Source of the DNA: Quadrisphaera sp. DSM 44207
Lineage (GTDB): Bacteria > Actinomycetota > Actinomycetes > Actinomycetales > Quadrisphaeraceae
Assembly: GCF_900101335.1 (NCBI RefSeq)
Contig: NZ_FNKA01000001.1
Span: 992,001-1,056,000 of the forward strand
Reading direction: 5' to 3'
DNA: 64,000 nucleotides
The notes under the pieces: model-generated
What the model saw: only the letters and a program-made list of their open reading frames with translations
Database searches by the model: none
Told to the model about the DNA's origin: nothing
Shown: piece after piece, positions 44,217 to 52,101 of the stretch
Numbering within the stretch: the stretch's first letter is position 1
How the letters are laid out: every line of letters begins with the position of its first letter
Translations under genes and position numbers: made by a program

Positions 44217-45292
44217 TGACCGACCAGGCCCAGGTCCTCGAGCACGCCGCGCGTGCGCTCCTGCTCCTCGGCGAGGAACTGCTCGAACTCCTCGCCGGCG
44301 AGGAACTGGTCGTCCCAGCCGCGGTCGGCGAGCACCTGCTGCCACTCCTCGCCCTGGGCCATCTCGGTCAGGGTGGCCTCGATCGCCTCCTCCTGCTCGG
44401 GCGTGATGCCCGGAGGGGCGACCATCCCGCGCCAGTTGGCGAGCTCGATGTCGAGGCCGGCCTCGGTCAGCGTCGGGGCGTCGATGCCCTCGATCCGCTC
44501 GGGCGAGGAGACCGCGAGGGCGCGCACCTGCCCGGAGTCGATCTGCTCCTGCAGCTCGCCGATGCCGGAGATGCCGGCCTGCACGCTGCCGGACAGGATC
44601 GTCGCGAGCGCCTCGCCGCCGCCGCTGTGGGGGATGTAGTTGACCGCCGACGGGTCGGCGCCGATCTCCTGGGCGAGCAGGCCGGCCAGGACCTGCTCGA
44701 TGCCGCCGGCGGAGCCGCCCGCGATGGCCACGGAGCCGACGTCGGCCTGCATGGCGGCGACGAGGTCCTCGATGCTCTGGTACGGCGAGCTCTGCGGCGC
44801 CACGACCACCTCGTACTCGCCGAGCAGGCGCACCAGCGGCGTCACCTGCTCGAGCGTGACCGGCGAGTCGTTGGTCTCGATGGCGCCGACCATGATCGAG
44901 CCCATCGTCATCAGCTGGTCCGGGTCGCCCTCGTTCTGCACGAACTGCGCGATGCCGACCGTGCCGCCGGCGCCGCCGACGTTGTAGACCTCCACCGACG
45001 GGTCGACCATCGGGTCGAGGACCTCCTGGATCGCGCGGGAGGTCTGGTCCCAGCCGCCGCCCGGGTCCGCCGGCGCCATGATCTGCACGTCGCCGGTCGG
45101 CCACGCCGCCGCGGCGTCCCCGCCCTCGCTCTGCGCGCTCCCGCCGCCGTCGCCCTGCGGGGCACAGGCCGTCACGAGCAGGCCGCCGGCCACGGCGACC
45201 GCCGCCGCCCCGCGCCACCCGCGGCCGCGCCGCTGCCCGTGCTGCACCCCGTGCTGCACCCCGTGTCCCTGACCTGCTCGCTGCTGTGCCAC
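44213..45292 (-). CDS. tctC: Tripartite tricarboxylate transporter substrate-binding lipoprotein TctC
   Basis: About 359 residues: a basic N-terminus, a hydrophobic segment and the lipobox LLVTAC (Cys becomes the lipid-modified first residue). A TctC/BUG periplasmic-binding fold follows: [79 protein letters not shown]. It captures the tricarboxylate outside the membrane. GTG 45292 with AGGGGA upstream is preferred. ATG 45325 is possible but lies only 5 bases from an operator-like site. Confidence 0.9.
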   Translation of the reverse strand: MAQQRAGQGHGVQHGVQHGQRRGRGWRGAAAVAVAGGLLVTACAPQGDGGGSAQSEGGDAAAAWPTGDVQIMAPADPGGGWDQTSRAIQEVLDPMVDPSVEVYNVGGAGGTVGIAQFVQNEGDPDQLMTMGSIMVGAIETNDSPVTLEQVTPLVRLLGEYEVVVAPQSSPYQSIEDLVAAMQADVGSVAIAGGSAGGIEQVLAGLLAQEIGADPSAVNYIPHSGGGEALATILSGSVQAGISGIGELQEQIDSGQVRALAVSSPERIEGIDAPTLTEAGLDIELANWRGMVAPPGITPEQEEAIEATLTEMAQGEEWQQVLADRGWDDQFLAGEEFEQFLAEEQERTRGVLEDLGLVGQ

Positions 45293-45330
45293 CGGTGGTC
45301 CCCTCGCTCTCCGTCGAGCCTGCATCCCGT

Positions 45331-45348
45331 TGTATGCAGTGGTATGCG
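45331..45348. promoter_or_regulatory. GntR-type operator candidate upstream of tctC
   Basis: TGTATGCAG followed by GGTATGCG, two GTATGC half-sites 10 bases apart, just upstream of tctC. The same TGTATGCAG occurs before the tcuA-like gene (47697-47705). Confidence 0.55.
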
Positions 45349-45459
45349 ATCGGCGCCAGCATGGTGGGCGCGTGCGGTGCGGTCAAGGCCGTCGCGCCCC
45401 CGCCGAGGTTGCGATCCGGTTGCGGCCGGGCCCGCGGCCGCGGGGCGCCGTCCGGCCGG

Positions 45460-46152
45460 TCAGGATACGCGGTGGCCCTGCTCGGCGGTCGCCTCGCGCA
45501 GCAGCGCGAGGCGGATCTCGCGCGCCGTGCGCATGTGCGCGGCCGCCACCGCCGCGGCCCGCTCGGCGTCGCCCGCCGCGACGGCGTCCACCAGGGCCGC
45601 GTGCTCCTCCAGCGCCTCCCGCCAGCGCTCGTCCCGCGAGAGCGTGGAGCGCGGCGCGCGCACCAGGTGCGCGGTCAGGCGCTGCAGCAGGTCCTGCAGC
45701 ACGGCGTTGTGCCCGGCCTGCCACACCGCGGCGTGGAACTCGAGGTTGGTCGCCGCGCGGGTCTCGTCGTCCGGGGCCACCAGCGCGCGGTCGCGGGCGA
45801 GCAGCCCCTCGAGCACCGCGAGGTCGACCGCCGTGCGCGCCCGGGCCGCGGACCGCGCGGCCTCGGCCTCCAGCAGGATCCGCACGTCGTAGACCTGCAC
45901 GACCTCCTCGGGCTCGATGGTGCGCACGGCCAGCCCCCGCACGCCCGGCACGAGCAGCCGGTCGTGCTGCAGCCGGCGCAGCGCCTCGCGCACGGGCGTG
46001 CGCGAGACCCCGAAGCGCGTCGCCAGGGCGACCTCCCGCACCGGGCTCCCGCCCGGGATGGCGCCGGCGACGATCTCCGCGCGCAGGACGTCGTAGATGC
46101 CCTGCACGTCCGGCCGCTGCACCTCCGGCCGCTGCACGCCCGGCCGCTGCAC
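45460..46152 (-). CDS. GntR-family regulator (FCD/VanR type)
   Basis: A 230-residue regulator: winged helix VLRAEIVAGAIPGGSPVREVALATRFGVSRTPVREALRRL and an FCD ligand domain (VYDVRILLEAEAARSAA; NLEFHAAVWQAGHNAVL; HAALVDAVAAGDAERAAAVAAAHM) with the metal-binding His residues typical of organic-acid sensors. It lies between the transporter operon and the tcuA-like gene and probably represses both through TGTATGCAG sites. The start region is a 15-bp tandem repeat with four possible GTG starts (46152, 46137, 46122, 46107). Confidence 0.88.
   Translation of the reverse strand: MQRPGVQRPEVQRPDVQGIYDVLRAEIVAGAIPGGSPVREVALATRFGVSRTPVREALRRLQHDRLLVPGVRGLAVRTIEPEEVVQVYDVRILLEAEAARSAARARTAVDLAVLEGLLARDRALVAPDDETRAATNLEFHAAVWQAGHNAVLQDLLQRLTAHLVRAPRSTLSRDERWREALEEHAALVDAVAAGDAERAAAVAAAHMRTAREIRLALLREATAEQGHRVS
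46102..46152. repeat. 15-bp tandem repeat at the start of the GntR gene
   Basis: Four occurrences of CTGCAC spaced exactly 15 bases apart in units of CTGCACNYCCGGCCG. Read on the coding strand each unit begins with GTG and gives VQRPx. Confidence 0.9.
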
Positions 46153-46154
46153 GC

Positions 46155-47648
46155 TCAGGCCGCCCTCCCGGCGCGCCGGCCGAAGACCGCGCCCGACGTC
46201 AGGCCGGTGCCTCCGGGGTAGTTGCCGCTGAACAGGCCCCCGAGCATCTCCCCGCACACGAACAGGCCCGGCACGGGGTGCCCGTCCCGGTCCAGCACCC
46301 GCGCGTCGGCGTCGGCGCGCAGGCCGCCGAAGGTGAAGGTGATGCCGCACGTGACCGGGAAGGCGTAGAACGGCGCCGTCTCCAGGGGCAGCGCCCAGTT
46401 GCTCTTCGGCGGCTGCACGCGCGAGGCGCGGCCGTCCTTGACGGAGGGGTCGAACGGGACGTCGCGGTCGACGCCGGCGTTGAACTCCTCCACCGTCGCC
46501 CGCAGGGCCGCCGCGTCGACGCCCATCCCCTCGGCGAGCTCCTCGAGGGTGTCGGCGACGACCACCGAGGCGCCCGGCACGTCGTACTCCTCGGCGCGCA
46601 GCCGGCGCCGGGTGCTCGCGTCGAAGAGCTGGAAGGCCAGGCCGCCGGGCTGCTCGAGGATCCGCGCCCCGTACTTCGCGTACGTGTAGTTGCGGTAGTC
46701 GGCGCCCTCGTCCAGGAAGCGCCGGCCGAGGCGGTTGACGACGACGCCGAGGGGGTAGCCGCCGCGGGTGAGCCGGTTGGTCAGCTCCCGGTTGCTCTCG
46801 TTGTGCGGGTGGCGGGCGTCCCAGGCGACGCTGTGGCACGAGCCCCAGTCCCCGTGCGGCGCGGCGCCGACCGCCAGGGCGGCGCGCAGCATGTCGCCGG
46901 TGTTCAGCGGGGTGCCGCGCACCTTCGCGAGCTCCCAGCCGCGCCCCAGGTGCTCGCGGCGCATCGCCGGGTCGGCCTCGAAGCCGCCGGCCGCCAGGAC
47001 GACGGAGCCGGCGCGCACGACGCCGGTGCGCCCCGCGTCGTCCGCCCAGCGCACGCCGCGCACGCGGCCGTCCTCGACGACGAGGTCCCGGCCGCGCACG
47101 CCGTAGCGGACCTCCACGCCTCCGGCCTCGGCGGCGGCGGCGTGCTGGGCCACCAGGCCCTTGCCACCGCCGGTGCTGCCGATCGCCAGGCCGCCCCAGA
47201 AGACGTAGCGGCCCGTGGCCTCGTCGAGGTAGGCCTGGCGCTCGTACATGAGCCGGAAGCGCAGCCCGAGCCCGTGCAGCCAGCGCAGGACGTCCTGGCT
47301 GTCCTCCACCAGGGCGGCGGTCAGGACGGGGTCGTTGCGCCCGGAGGTGACCTTCGCCATGTCCTCGGAGAAGGCCTGCGCCGGGTACGGCGGCAGGTCC
47401 GTGACGGGCAGGCGCTCGTCGTCGTCGAGGAGGTCGGCGACGTCGTCGAGGCCGTCGTGCACGGTGCGGAAGGCGCCGGCGGTGTAGTAGGTGTTGCCGC
47501 CGGCCTCCTCGGCCCGGCCCTTCTCCAGCAGCAGCACGCGGCGCCCGCGCCCCGCCGCTGCGGAGGCGGCGCTGAAGCCGGCGTTGCCCCCGCCGACGAC
47601 CACGACGTCGACCACGTCGTCGACCTGCTCCTCGCCCTGCGCGTCCAC
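46155..47648 (-). CDS. tcuA: FAD-dependent tricarballylate dehydrogenase-like flavoprotein (TcuA/FrdA family)
   Basis: A 497-residue succinate dehydrogenase/fumarate reductase-family flavoprotein. FAD motif DVVVVGGGNAGFSAASAAA near the start, VLLLEKG, then GGNTYYTAGAF, GSTGGGKGLV, SVVLAAGGFEADP, VTCGITFTFGGL, and the C-terminal VPGLFVCGEMLGGLFSGNYPGGTGL. The match to TcuA, which oxidises tricarballylate to cis-aconitate, is supported by the adjacent tricarboxylate transporter and regulator. The electron acceptor partner TcuB is not present. GTG 47648 places the Rossmann motif 12 residues in. A TGTATGCAG site lies upstream. Confidence 0.72.
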   Translation of the reverse strand: MDAQGEEQVDDVVDVVVVGGGNAGFSAASAAAGRGRRVLLLEKGRAEEAGGNTYYTAGAFRTVHDGLDDVADLLDDDERLPVTDLPPYPAQAFSEDMAKVTSGRNDPVLTAALVEDSQDVLRWLHGLGLRFRLMYERQAYLDEATGRYVFWGGLAIGSTGGGKGLVAQHAAAAEAGGVEVRYGVRGRDLVVEDGRVRGVRWADDAGRTGVVRAGSVVLAAGGFEADPAMRREHLGRGWELAKVRGTPLNTGDMLRAALAVGAAPHGDWGSCHSVAWDARHPHNESNRELTNRLTRGGYPLGVVVNRLGRRFLDEGADYRNYTYAKYGARILEQPGGLAFQLFDASTRRRLRAEEYDVPGASVVVADTLEELAEGMGVDAAALRATVEEFNAGVDRDVPFDPSVKDGRASRVQPPKSNWALPLETAPFYAFPVTCGITFTFGGLRADADARVLDRDGHPVPGLFVCGEMLGGLFSGNYPGGTGLTSGAVFGRRAGRAA

Positions 47649-47695
47649 CGCACCGCCGTCCTCGTCCCCGCCCCGAGCGGGCGTCGTGGATGCGA

Positions 47696-47705
47696 CTGTA
47701 TGCAG
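47696..47705. promoter_or_regulatory. GntR-type operator candidate upstream of tcuA
   Basis: CTGTATGCAG, a pseudo-palindrome (8 of 10 symmetric), about 50 bases before the gene and shared with the tctC upstream region. Confidence 0.55.
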
Positions 47706-47839
47706 ATGTCGACAGCCTGTCGAGCACTCCCTCGGCCGGACGGCCGACGGGGCGGGGGTGAAGCGCACCGCCCGTCCTGTCGACACCCGTCCGGGGGAAC
47801 GGCGCGGACCGGTGCGCCGGCACGGACGACGGGGGAGAC

Positions 47840-48472
47840 GTGGACCACGCGGCGCGGCACGCACGAGGCACCAGGCGGCACCGGAGGCTGGGCGAGCGGC
47901 GCAAGCTGCTGCTCAGCACCGCGGTCCTCGGGACCTCCGGCGCTCTGGCGGTGAGCGGCACCTACGCGAGCTTCACCGCCAGCGTCAGCCGCGGGCACAC
48001 CGTGACCACCGCCGTGCCGCTGCTGGAGCTGGGCGCGACGGGGACGGCGGCGAACCGGCTGGGCGTCGACGCCCTCGCCCTCGCGCCGGGCGACGTCTAC
48101 CGCCGCGCCTTCGACGTCACCAACAGCGGCACCGCCGCCTTCGCGGCCTACACCGTCTCCACGACCGCGACCACCAGCTCGCTGCTCGACACGGACGGCA
48201 CGAACGGGCTGCAGGTGAAGCTGGAGCGCTGCTCCGCGCCGTGGACCGAGACCGGGACCGGCCCGGCCCTGGCCTACACCTGCCCGGGCACGACGGCGCT
48301 CGCGCTGCCCGCGCGGCGCGTGGCGATGACGGCCGTGCCGCTGTCCGGGATGCTCTCGGCCGCCCCCGGGGGCACCGACCACATGCTGCTGACGGTGACC
48401 CTGCCGGCGACGGCGGACAACTCCTTCCAGAACCAGATGAGCGCGATCACCTACACCTTCAACGGCTCGTGA
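47840..48472 (+). CDS. TasA/camelysin-like protein with SipW-dependent-type signal
   Basis: A 210-residue secreted protein. Basic N-terminus, hydrophobic segment (LLLSTAVLGTSGALAVSGTYA), then ASFTASVSRGHTVTTA, the 'ASFtdS' type border seen in TasA/CalY proteins cleaved by SipW-like signal peptidases. The mature part is beta-rich with AFDVTNSGTAAFAAYTV and one Cys pair (ERCSAPW, YTCPGT). TasA proteins form extracellular fibres. That function is only inferred. GGGGGAGAC precedes GTG 47840. First of three genes ending in the matching peptidase. Confidence 0.78.
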   Translation: MDHAARHARGTRRHRRLGERRKLLLSTAVLGTSGALAVSGTYASFTASVSRGHTVTTAVPLLELGATGTAANRLGVDALALAPGDVYRRAFDVTNSGTAAFAAYTVSTTATTSSLLDTDGTNGLQVKLERCSAPWTETGTGPALAYTCPGTTALALPARRVAMTAVPLSGMLSAAPGGTDHMLLTVTLPATADNSFQNQMSAITYTFNGS

Positions 48473-48588
48473 GCGCGCACCCGGAGCGGTCGCGCACGAC
48501 CGTCAAGACCGCTGCGCCCGCTGCCGATGAGGACTGCGGACGCGGGGGCTCCGCCCCCGCCACGACCCGGCAGAAGGGGGTGCCCGCG

Positions 48589-49236
48589 ATGGGCGAGGAG
48601 ACGACGGCGGGCCGGGCCCGCGCACCCGGGGTCGGCACGGGCCGCAAGGTGGCGCTGAGCACCGCCGCGCTCGGCGCAGCGGGGGTGCTGGCGGTGACCG
48701 GCACCCACGCGAGCTTCACCGCGAGCGTCAGCCGCGGCCACACGGTGAGCACCAGCGTCTCGGAGCTCGTGCTGGGGGCCACGGGCGCGGCCACGAACCG
48801 GCTGGGCCTCGACGCCCTGGACGTCCAGCCGGGCGCGGTGGTCCGCCGCGCCTTCGACATCACGAACGCGGGGAGGAGCACCTTCTCCGCCTACACGGTG
48901 CGCACGACGGTCATCAGCAGCTCGCTGCTCGACACCGACGCCGTCAACGGCCTGCAGGCCAGGCTCGAGCGCTGCTCGGGCCCGTGGGTGGAGTCGGGCA
49001 CGAGCCCGGACCTCTCCTACACGTGCTCCGACGGCGCTGGCGGCGCGGGCGCGGTCACCGAGGTCCTGTCCGAGCGCCCCATCAGCATCAGCCCTCCGGC
49101 GGCGCTGGCCGGCATGGCCTCGACCGCTCCGGGCGGCACCGACCACGTGCTGCTGACGCTGCGCCTGCCCAGCACGGCGGGCAACGCGTTCGAGAACCAG
49201 ATGACCTCGATCACGTACACCTTCGACGCGTCGTGA
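48589..49236 (+). CDS. TasA/camelysin-like protein, second paralogue
   Basis: A 215-residue paralogue of the preceding gene product. Signal LSTAALGAAGVLAVTGTHA, border SFTASVSRGHTVSTS, mature region with AFDITNAGRSTFSAYTVRTT, Cys in ERCSGPW and YTCSDG, and the same ending TSITYTF. The two proteins align along their full length, so this is a tandem duplication that has diverged, mainly in the loop after YTC. It starts at ATG 48589 (or GTG 48580) after AGAAGGGGG. Its stop overlaps the start of the peptidase gene by 4 bases, linking enzyme and substrate. Confidence 0.78.
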   Translation: MGEETTAGRARAPGVGTGRKVALSTAALGAAGVLAVTGTHASFTASVSRGHTVSTSVSELVLGATGAATNRLGLDALDVQPGAVVRRAFDITNAGRSTFSAYTVRTTVISSSLLDTDAVNGLQARLERCSGPWVESGTSPDLSYTCSDGAGGAGAVTEVLSERPISISPPAALAGMASTAPGGTDHVLLTLRLPSTAGNAFENQMTSITYTFDAS

Positions 49237-50234
49237 CCGACCGGCGCCCCGCCCTGCGGCACGCGAGCACGGGACTGCTGGTCCTGGCCCTCGCCGTGCT
49301 GGTCCTGACCCTGGTGGCGGGGCGCTCCGGGTACCGGCTGGTCGCGGTGTGGACCGGCTCCATGGCGCCCGCGATGCCGGCGGGCAGCCTGCTCCTGGAG
49401 GAGCTGCGCCCCACCGGCTCGCTGCGCGCGGGCGACGTCATCACCTTCCACGAGCCGACCGAGGCGGCGCGCGTGCTCACGCACCGCGTCGTCGAGGTGG
49501 CGCACACCGACGGCGTCACGCGGGTGCAGACCCAGGGCGACGCCAACCCGGGGCGCGACCCGTGGGACGCCGAGCTGCTCAGCGACGGCGTCTGGGTCGT
49601 GGTCGCCTCCGCGCCGCACCTCGGGCGCGCGCTGGGGGCGCTGCGGTCCGGACCGCCGTGGGCGGCGACGTCCGTGCTCGCTCCGGCGCTCCTCGCCGCC
49701 GCGGCGCTGCGGTGGATCTGGCGGGCGCCCGGCCCCCGCCGTCCCGCGCGCCGCCCGGCGCCGCGCCGGCCGCTGGCGCGCGCCGCCGCCCACAGCACCG
49801 GGCACCGCCGCGGGCTGCGCCGCGCCGGCCTGGCCGCGACGGCCGGGGCGACGGTGGTGGTGGTCCTGGCCGTCACGGCGGGTCCCGCCGCCGCCCGCTT
49901 CGCCGCGTCGGCCAGCCGCGGCCACGCGGTGCGCACCGCCGTGCTGGTCGCTCCGACCTCGGTGTCGGTGCGCAACAGCTGCGTGCTGACCATCGTCGGG
50001 ATCGACGTGCGGTGGACCGGCGCCGCGGACGACCGCGCCGGGTACCGCGTGGAGCGGCGCACGGGCAGCTCCACCACCTGGACGGCGGTCGGCACCGCCG
50101 CGGCCGGCGCGACCAGCTACCGCGACACCAGCGTCTTCAACTTCACGCAGTACACCTACCGCGTCCTCGGCACCCGCGGCGCGTGGAGCTCCGCGCCCTC
50201 GGCGCCGGCCGCGGTGACCACGGGCACCTGCTGA
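49233..50234 (+). CDS. SipW-type signal peptidase I fused to a substrate-like signal segment and a fibronectin-III-like domain
   Basis: A 333-residue protein with an unusual order. Residues 10-30: membrane helix (TGLLVLALAVLVLTLVAG). Residues 35-140: S26B signal peptidase core with catalytic Ser in WTGSMAPAMPAGS, His in VLTHRVVEV (the His replaces the Lys of bacterial type I enzymes) and Asp-rich GDANPGRDPWD. A second helix at 150-165 and a basic Pro/Arg linker follow. Residues 195-232 are a second signal-like segment, AATAGATVVVVLAVTAGPAAA then RFAASASRGHAVRTA, which copies the border of the two upstream substrates. The end (235-333) is an FN3-like domain. It starts in a GTGA overlap. Confidence 0.8.
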   Translation: MTDRRPALRHASTGLLVLALAVLVLTLVAGRSGYRLVAVWTGSMAPAMPAGSLLLEELRPTGSLRAGDVITFHEPTEAARVLTHRVVEVAHTDGVTRVQTQGDANPGRDPWDAELLSDGVWVVVASAPHLGRALGALRSGPPWAATSVLAPALLAAAALRWIWRAPGPRRPARRPAPRRPLARAAAHSTGHRRGLRRAGLAATAGATVVVVLAVTAGPAAARFAASASRGHAVRTAVLVAPTSVSVRNSCVLTIVGIDVRWTGAADDRAGYRVERRTGSSTTWTAVGTAAAGATSYRDTSVFNFTQYTYRVLGTRGAWSSAPSAPAAVTTGTC

Positions 50235-50247
50235 GCCCCGCGCGCCG

Positions 50248-50292
50248 GCACCGCGGGTCAGCGCACCGCGGGTCAGCGCACTGGGCGTCAGC
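50248..50292. repeat. 15-bp tandem repeat before the terminator
   Basis: Two exact copies of GCACCGCGGGTCAGC and a third, degenerate copy (GCACTGGGCGTCAGC) that runs into the left arm of the terminator. Confidence 0.8.
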
Positions 50293-50327
50293 ACCACGGC
50301 GACCTCCTCGTCGCCGTGGTGCTGACG
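50286..50327. terminator. Bidirectional terminator
   Basis: A perfect 18-bp stem starting CGTCAGCACCACGG with a 6-base loop CTCCTC, between the convergent peptidase gene and aceB. Confidence 0.9.
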
Positions 50328-50338
50328 CGCTCCGGGGG

Positions 50339-52060
50339 TCAGGCGAGCGGCTCGCGCTGCTGCACCAGGTGGCGGCCGTAGGCCGCGACGGTGAGGAACG
50401 TCGGGAACTCCTCCCCCAGCGCCACCTCGCGGAAGACCTCCGCCGCCTCGTCGACCCGGTCCCCCGGGGTGCGCGGCAGCTCCGCGAGCACCTGCGCCAG
50501 CACCGCCTCGGCGTGCTCGCGCGTGACGCGCGCGCCCTCCGCGGTCGTCACCTCGTGACGCACCCACTGCCACACCAGGGAGCGGGAGATCTCCGCGGTC
50601 GCGGCGTCCTCGACGAGCCCGTCGAGGAGCAGCGCGCCGCGCCCGCGCAGCCAGGCGTCCAGGTACCGGACGGCGGTCGCCGTGGCCCGCCGCAGCCCGG
50701 CGTCCGTGACCCGCCCGCCGAGGGCCCCGACGTCCAGCAGCTGCGCGGCGGTGGCGGCCTCCTCGCGCCGCCCGCTCGCCGGGCGCACGACCTGGTGCGG
50801 CCGCTCGCCGAGGACGGCGTCGAACTGCGCGCGCGCCACCGCGACCAGCGCGGGGTGCGCCACCCAGGTGCCGTCGAAGCCGGCGGCCGCCTCGCGCCGC
50901 TCGTCGGCGGCGACCTCGGCGAGCGCCCGCGCCGTCGCCGCCGGGTCCTGCGGCTGCGGAGCGACGGCGCTCATGCCGCCGAGGGCGTGCGCGCCGCGGC
51001 GGTGGCAGGTCTCGACCAGCAGCTCCGCGAAGGTCCGCAGCGGAGGCGCGGTCGTGCAGATCGCCTCCCGGTCGGGCAGGACGAACTCCGGACCGCGGTC
51101 GCGGAAGCCCTTGACCAGGGAGAACAGGTAGTCCCAGCGGCCGGCGTCCAGCCCGGCGCAGTGCTCGCGCAGCTCGTGGAGGATCTCCTCCATCTCGAAC
51201 GCCGCGGTCACCGTCTCGATCAGGACGGTCGCCCGGATCGTCCCGCGCGGGAGGCCGAGCTCCTGCTGCGCGGCGACGAACACCTCGTTCCACAGCCGCG
51301 CCTCGAGGTGGCCCTCCAGCTTGGGCAGGGAGAAGTACGGCCCGGCACCGCAGGCGATGAGCTCGCGCGCGTTGTGGAACAGGTGCAGCCCGACGTCGAC
51401 GAGCGAGGCGGACGCCGGGCTGCGGTGCCCGGCGCGGTCGACGTAGCACAGGTGCTTCTCGGTCAGCTGCCACCCGCGGGGGCGGACGACGATCGTCGGG
51501 GTGCGCCCGGAGCGCGGGTCCGCGTGGTGCTCGCGCCCGTCGGCGTCGGTGCAGCTCAGGCGCCCGCGCACGGCGTCGCGCAGCACCAGCTGGCCGCCCA
51601 TGACGTTCTCCCACGTCGGCGAGGTGGCGTCCTCGAGGTCGGCCAGCCACACCGAGGCGCCGGAGCCCAGCGCGTCGACCGCCGTCCTCGGGTCCGTCGG
51701 CCCGGCGATCTGCACGCGGCGGTCCTCCAGGCCCGGGCCGGCGCCGGCCACCTGCCACGTCGGGTCGGCGCGCACGGCGGCGGTCTCGGGCAGGAAGCAC
51801 GGGTCGGCGCCCTCGGTGATGCCCGCCCGCCGCTCCTGGCGGCGCACGAGCAGCTCGTGGCGGGCGCCGGCGAAGCGGGTGTGCAGGGCGCTGAGGAACT
51901 CCAGCGCCTCGGGGGTGAGCACGTCGGCGTACCGGGGGCTCATGGGCCCGAGCACCTGCAGCAGGGGCCGGCGTCCGGTCGGCTCGGCGGGGGCGGGGGC
52001 GGCGGAGGGCGGGGTCGGGGGCAGGGTGATGGTCCAGGTGCGGTCGGCGGTCAGCGCCAC
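50339..52060 (-). CDS. aceB: Malate synthase A
   Basis: A 573-residue glyoxylate-shunt enzyme joining glyoxylate and acetyl-CoA to malate. Form A signatures: LADLEDATSPTWENVMGGQ, TIVVRPRGW, AGPYFSLPKLEGHLEARLWN, IRATVLIETVTAAFEMEEIL, DYLFSLVKGFRDRG, and the C-terminal GTWVAHPALVAVAR. The GTG start at 52060 follows CAGGAGACC. It is downstream of aceA on the same strand with a 41-base gap, so the two shunt enzymes are probably one operon. Confidence 0.95.
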   Translation of the reverse strand: MALTADRTWTITLPPTPPSAAPAPAEPTGRRPLLQVLGPMSPRYADVLTPEALEFLSALHTRFAGARHELLVRRQERRAGITEGADPCFLPETAAVRADPTWQVAGAGPGLEDRRVQIAGPTDPRTAVDALGSGASVWLADLEDATSPTWENVMGGQLVLRDAVRGRLSCTDADGREHHADPRSGRTPTIVVRPRGWQLTEKHLCYVDRAGHRSPASASLVDVGLHLFHNARELIACGAGPYFSLPKLEGHLEARLWNEVFVAAQQELGLPRGTIRATVLIETVTAAFEMEEILHELREHCAGLDAGRWDYLFSLVKGFRDRGPEFVLPDREAICTTAPPLRTFAELLVETCHRRGAHALGGMSAVAPQPQDPAATARALAEVAADERREAAAGFDGTWVAHPALVAVARAQFDAVLGERPHQVVRPASGRREEAATAAQLLDVGALGGRVTDAGLRRATATAVRYLDAWLRGRGALLLDGLVEDAATAEISRSLVWQWVRHEVTTAEGARVTREHAEAVLAQVLAELPRTPGDRVDEAAEVFREVALGEEFPTFLTVAAYGRHLVQQREPLA

Positions 52061-52101
52061 GGCGGTCTCCTGGGGTCGGGGCGGGCGGGGTCGGGGGCCG
52101 G

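Noticed and set aside
47707-47785. Two TGTCGACA palindromes between tcuA and the TasA-like gene as a regulator pair
   Set aside because: Eight-base G+C-balanced palindromes are expected at some frequency, and the two copies are not aligned with any promoter element.
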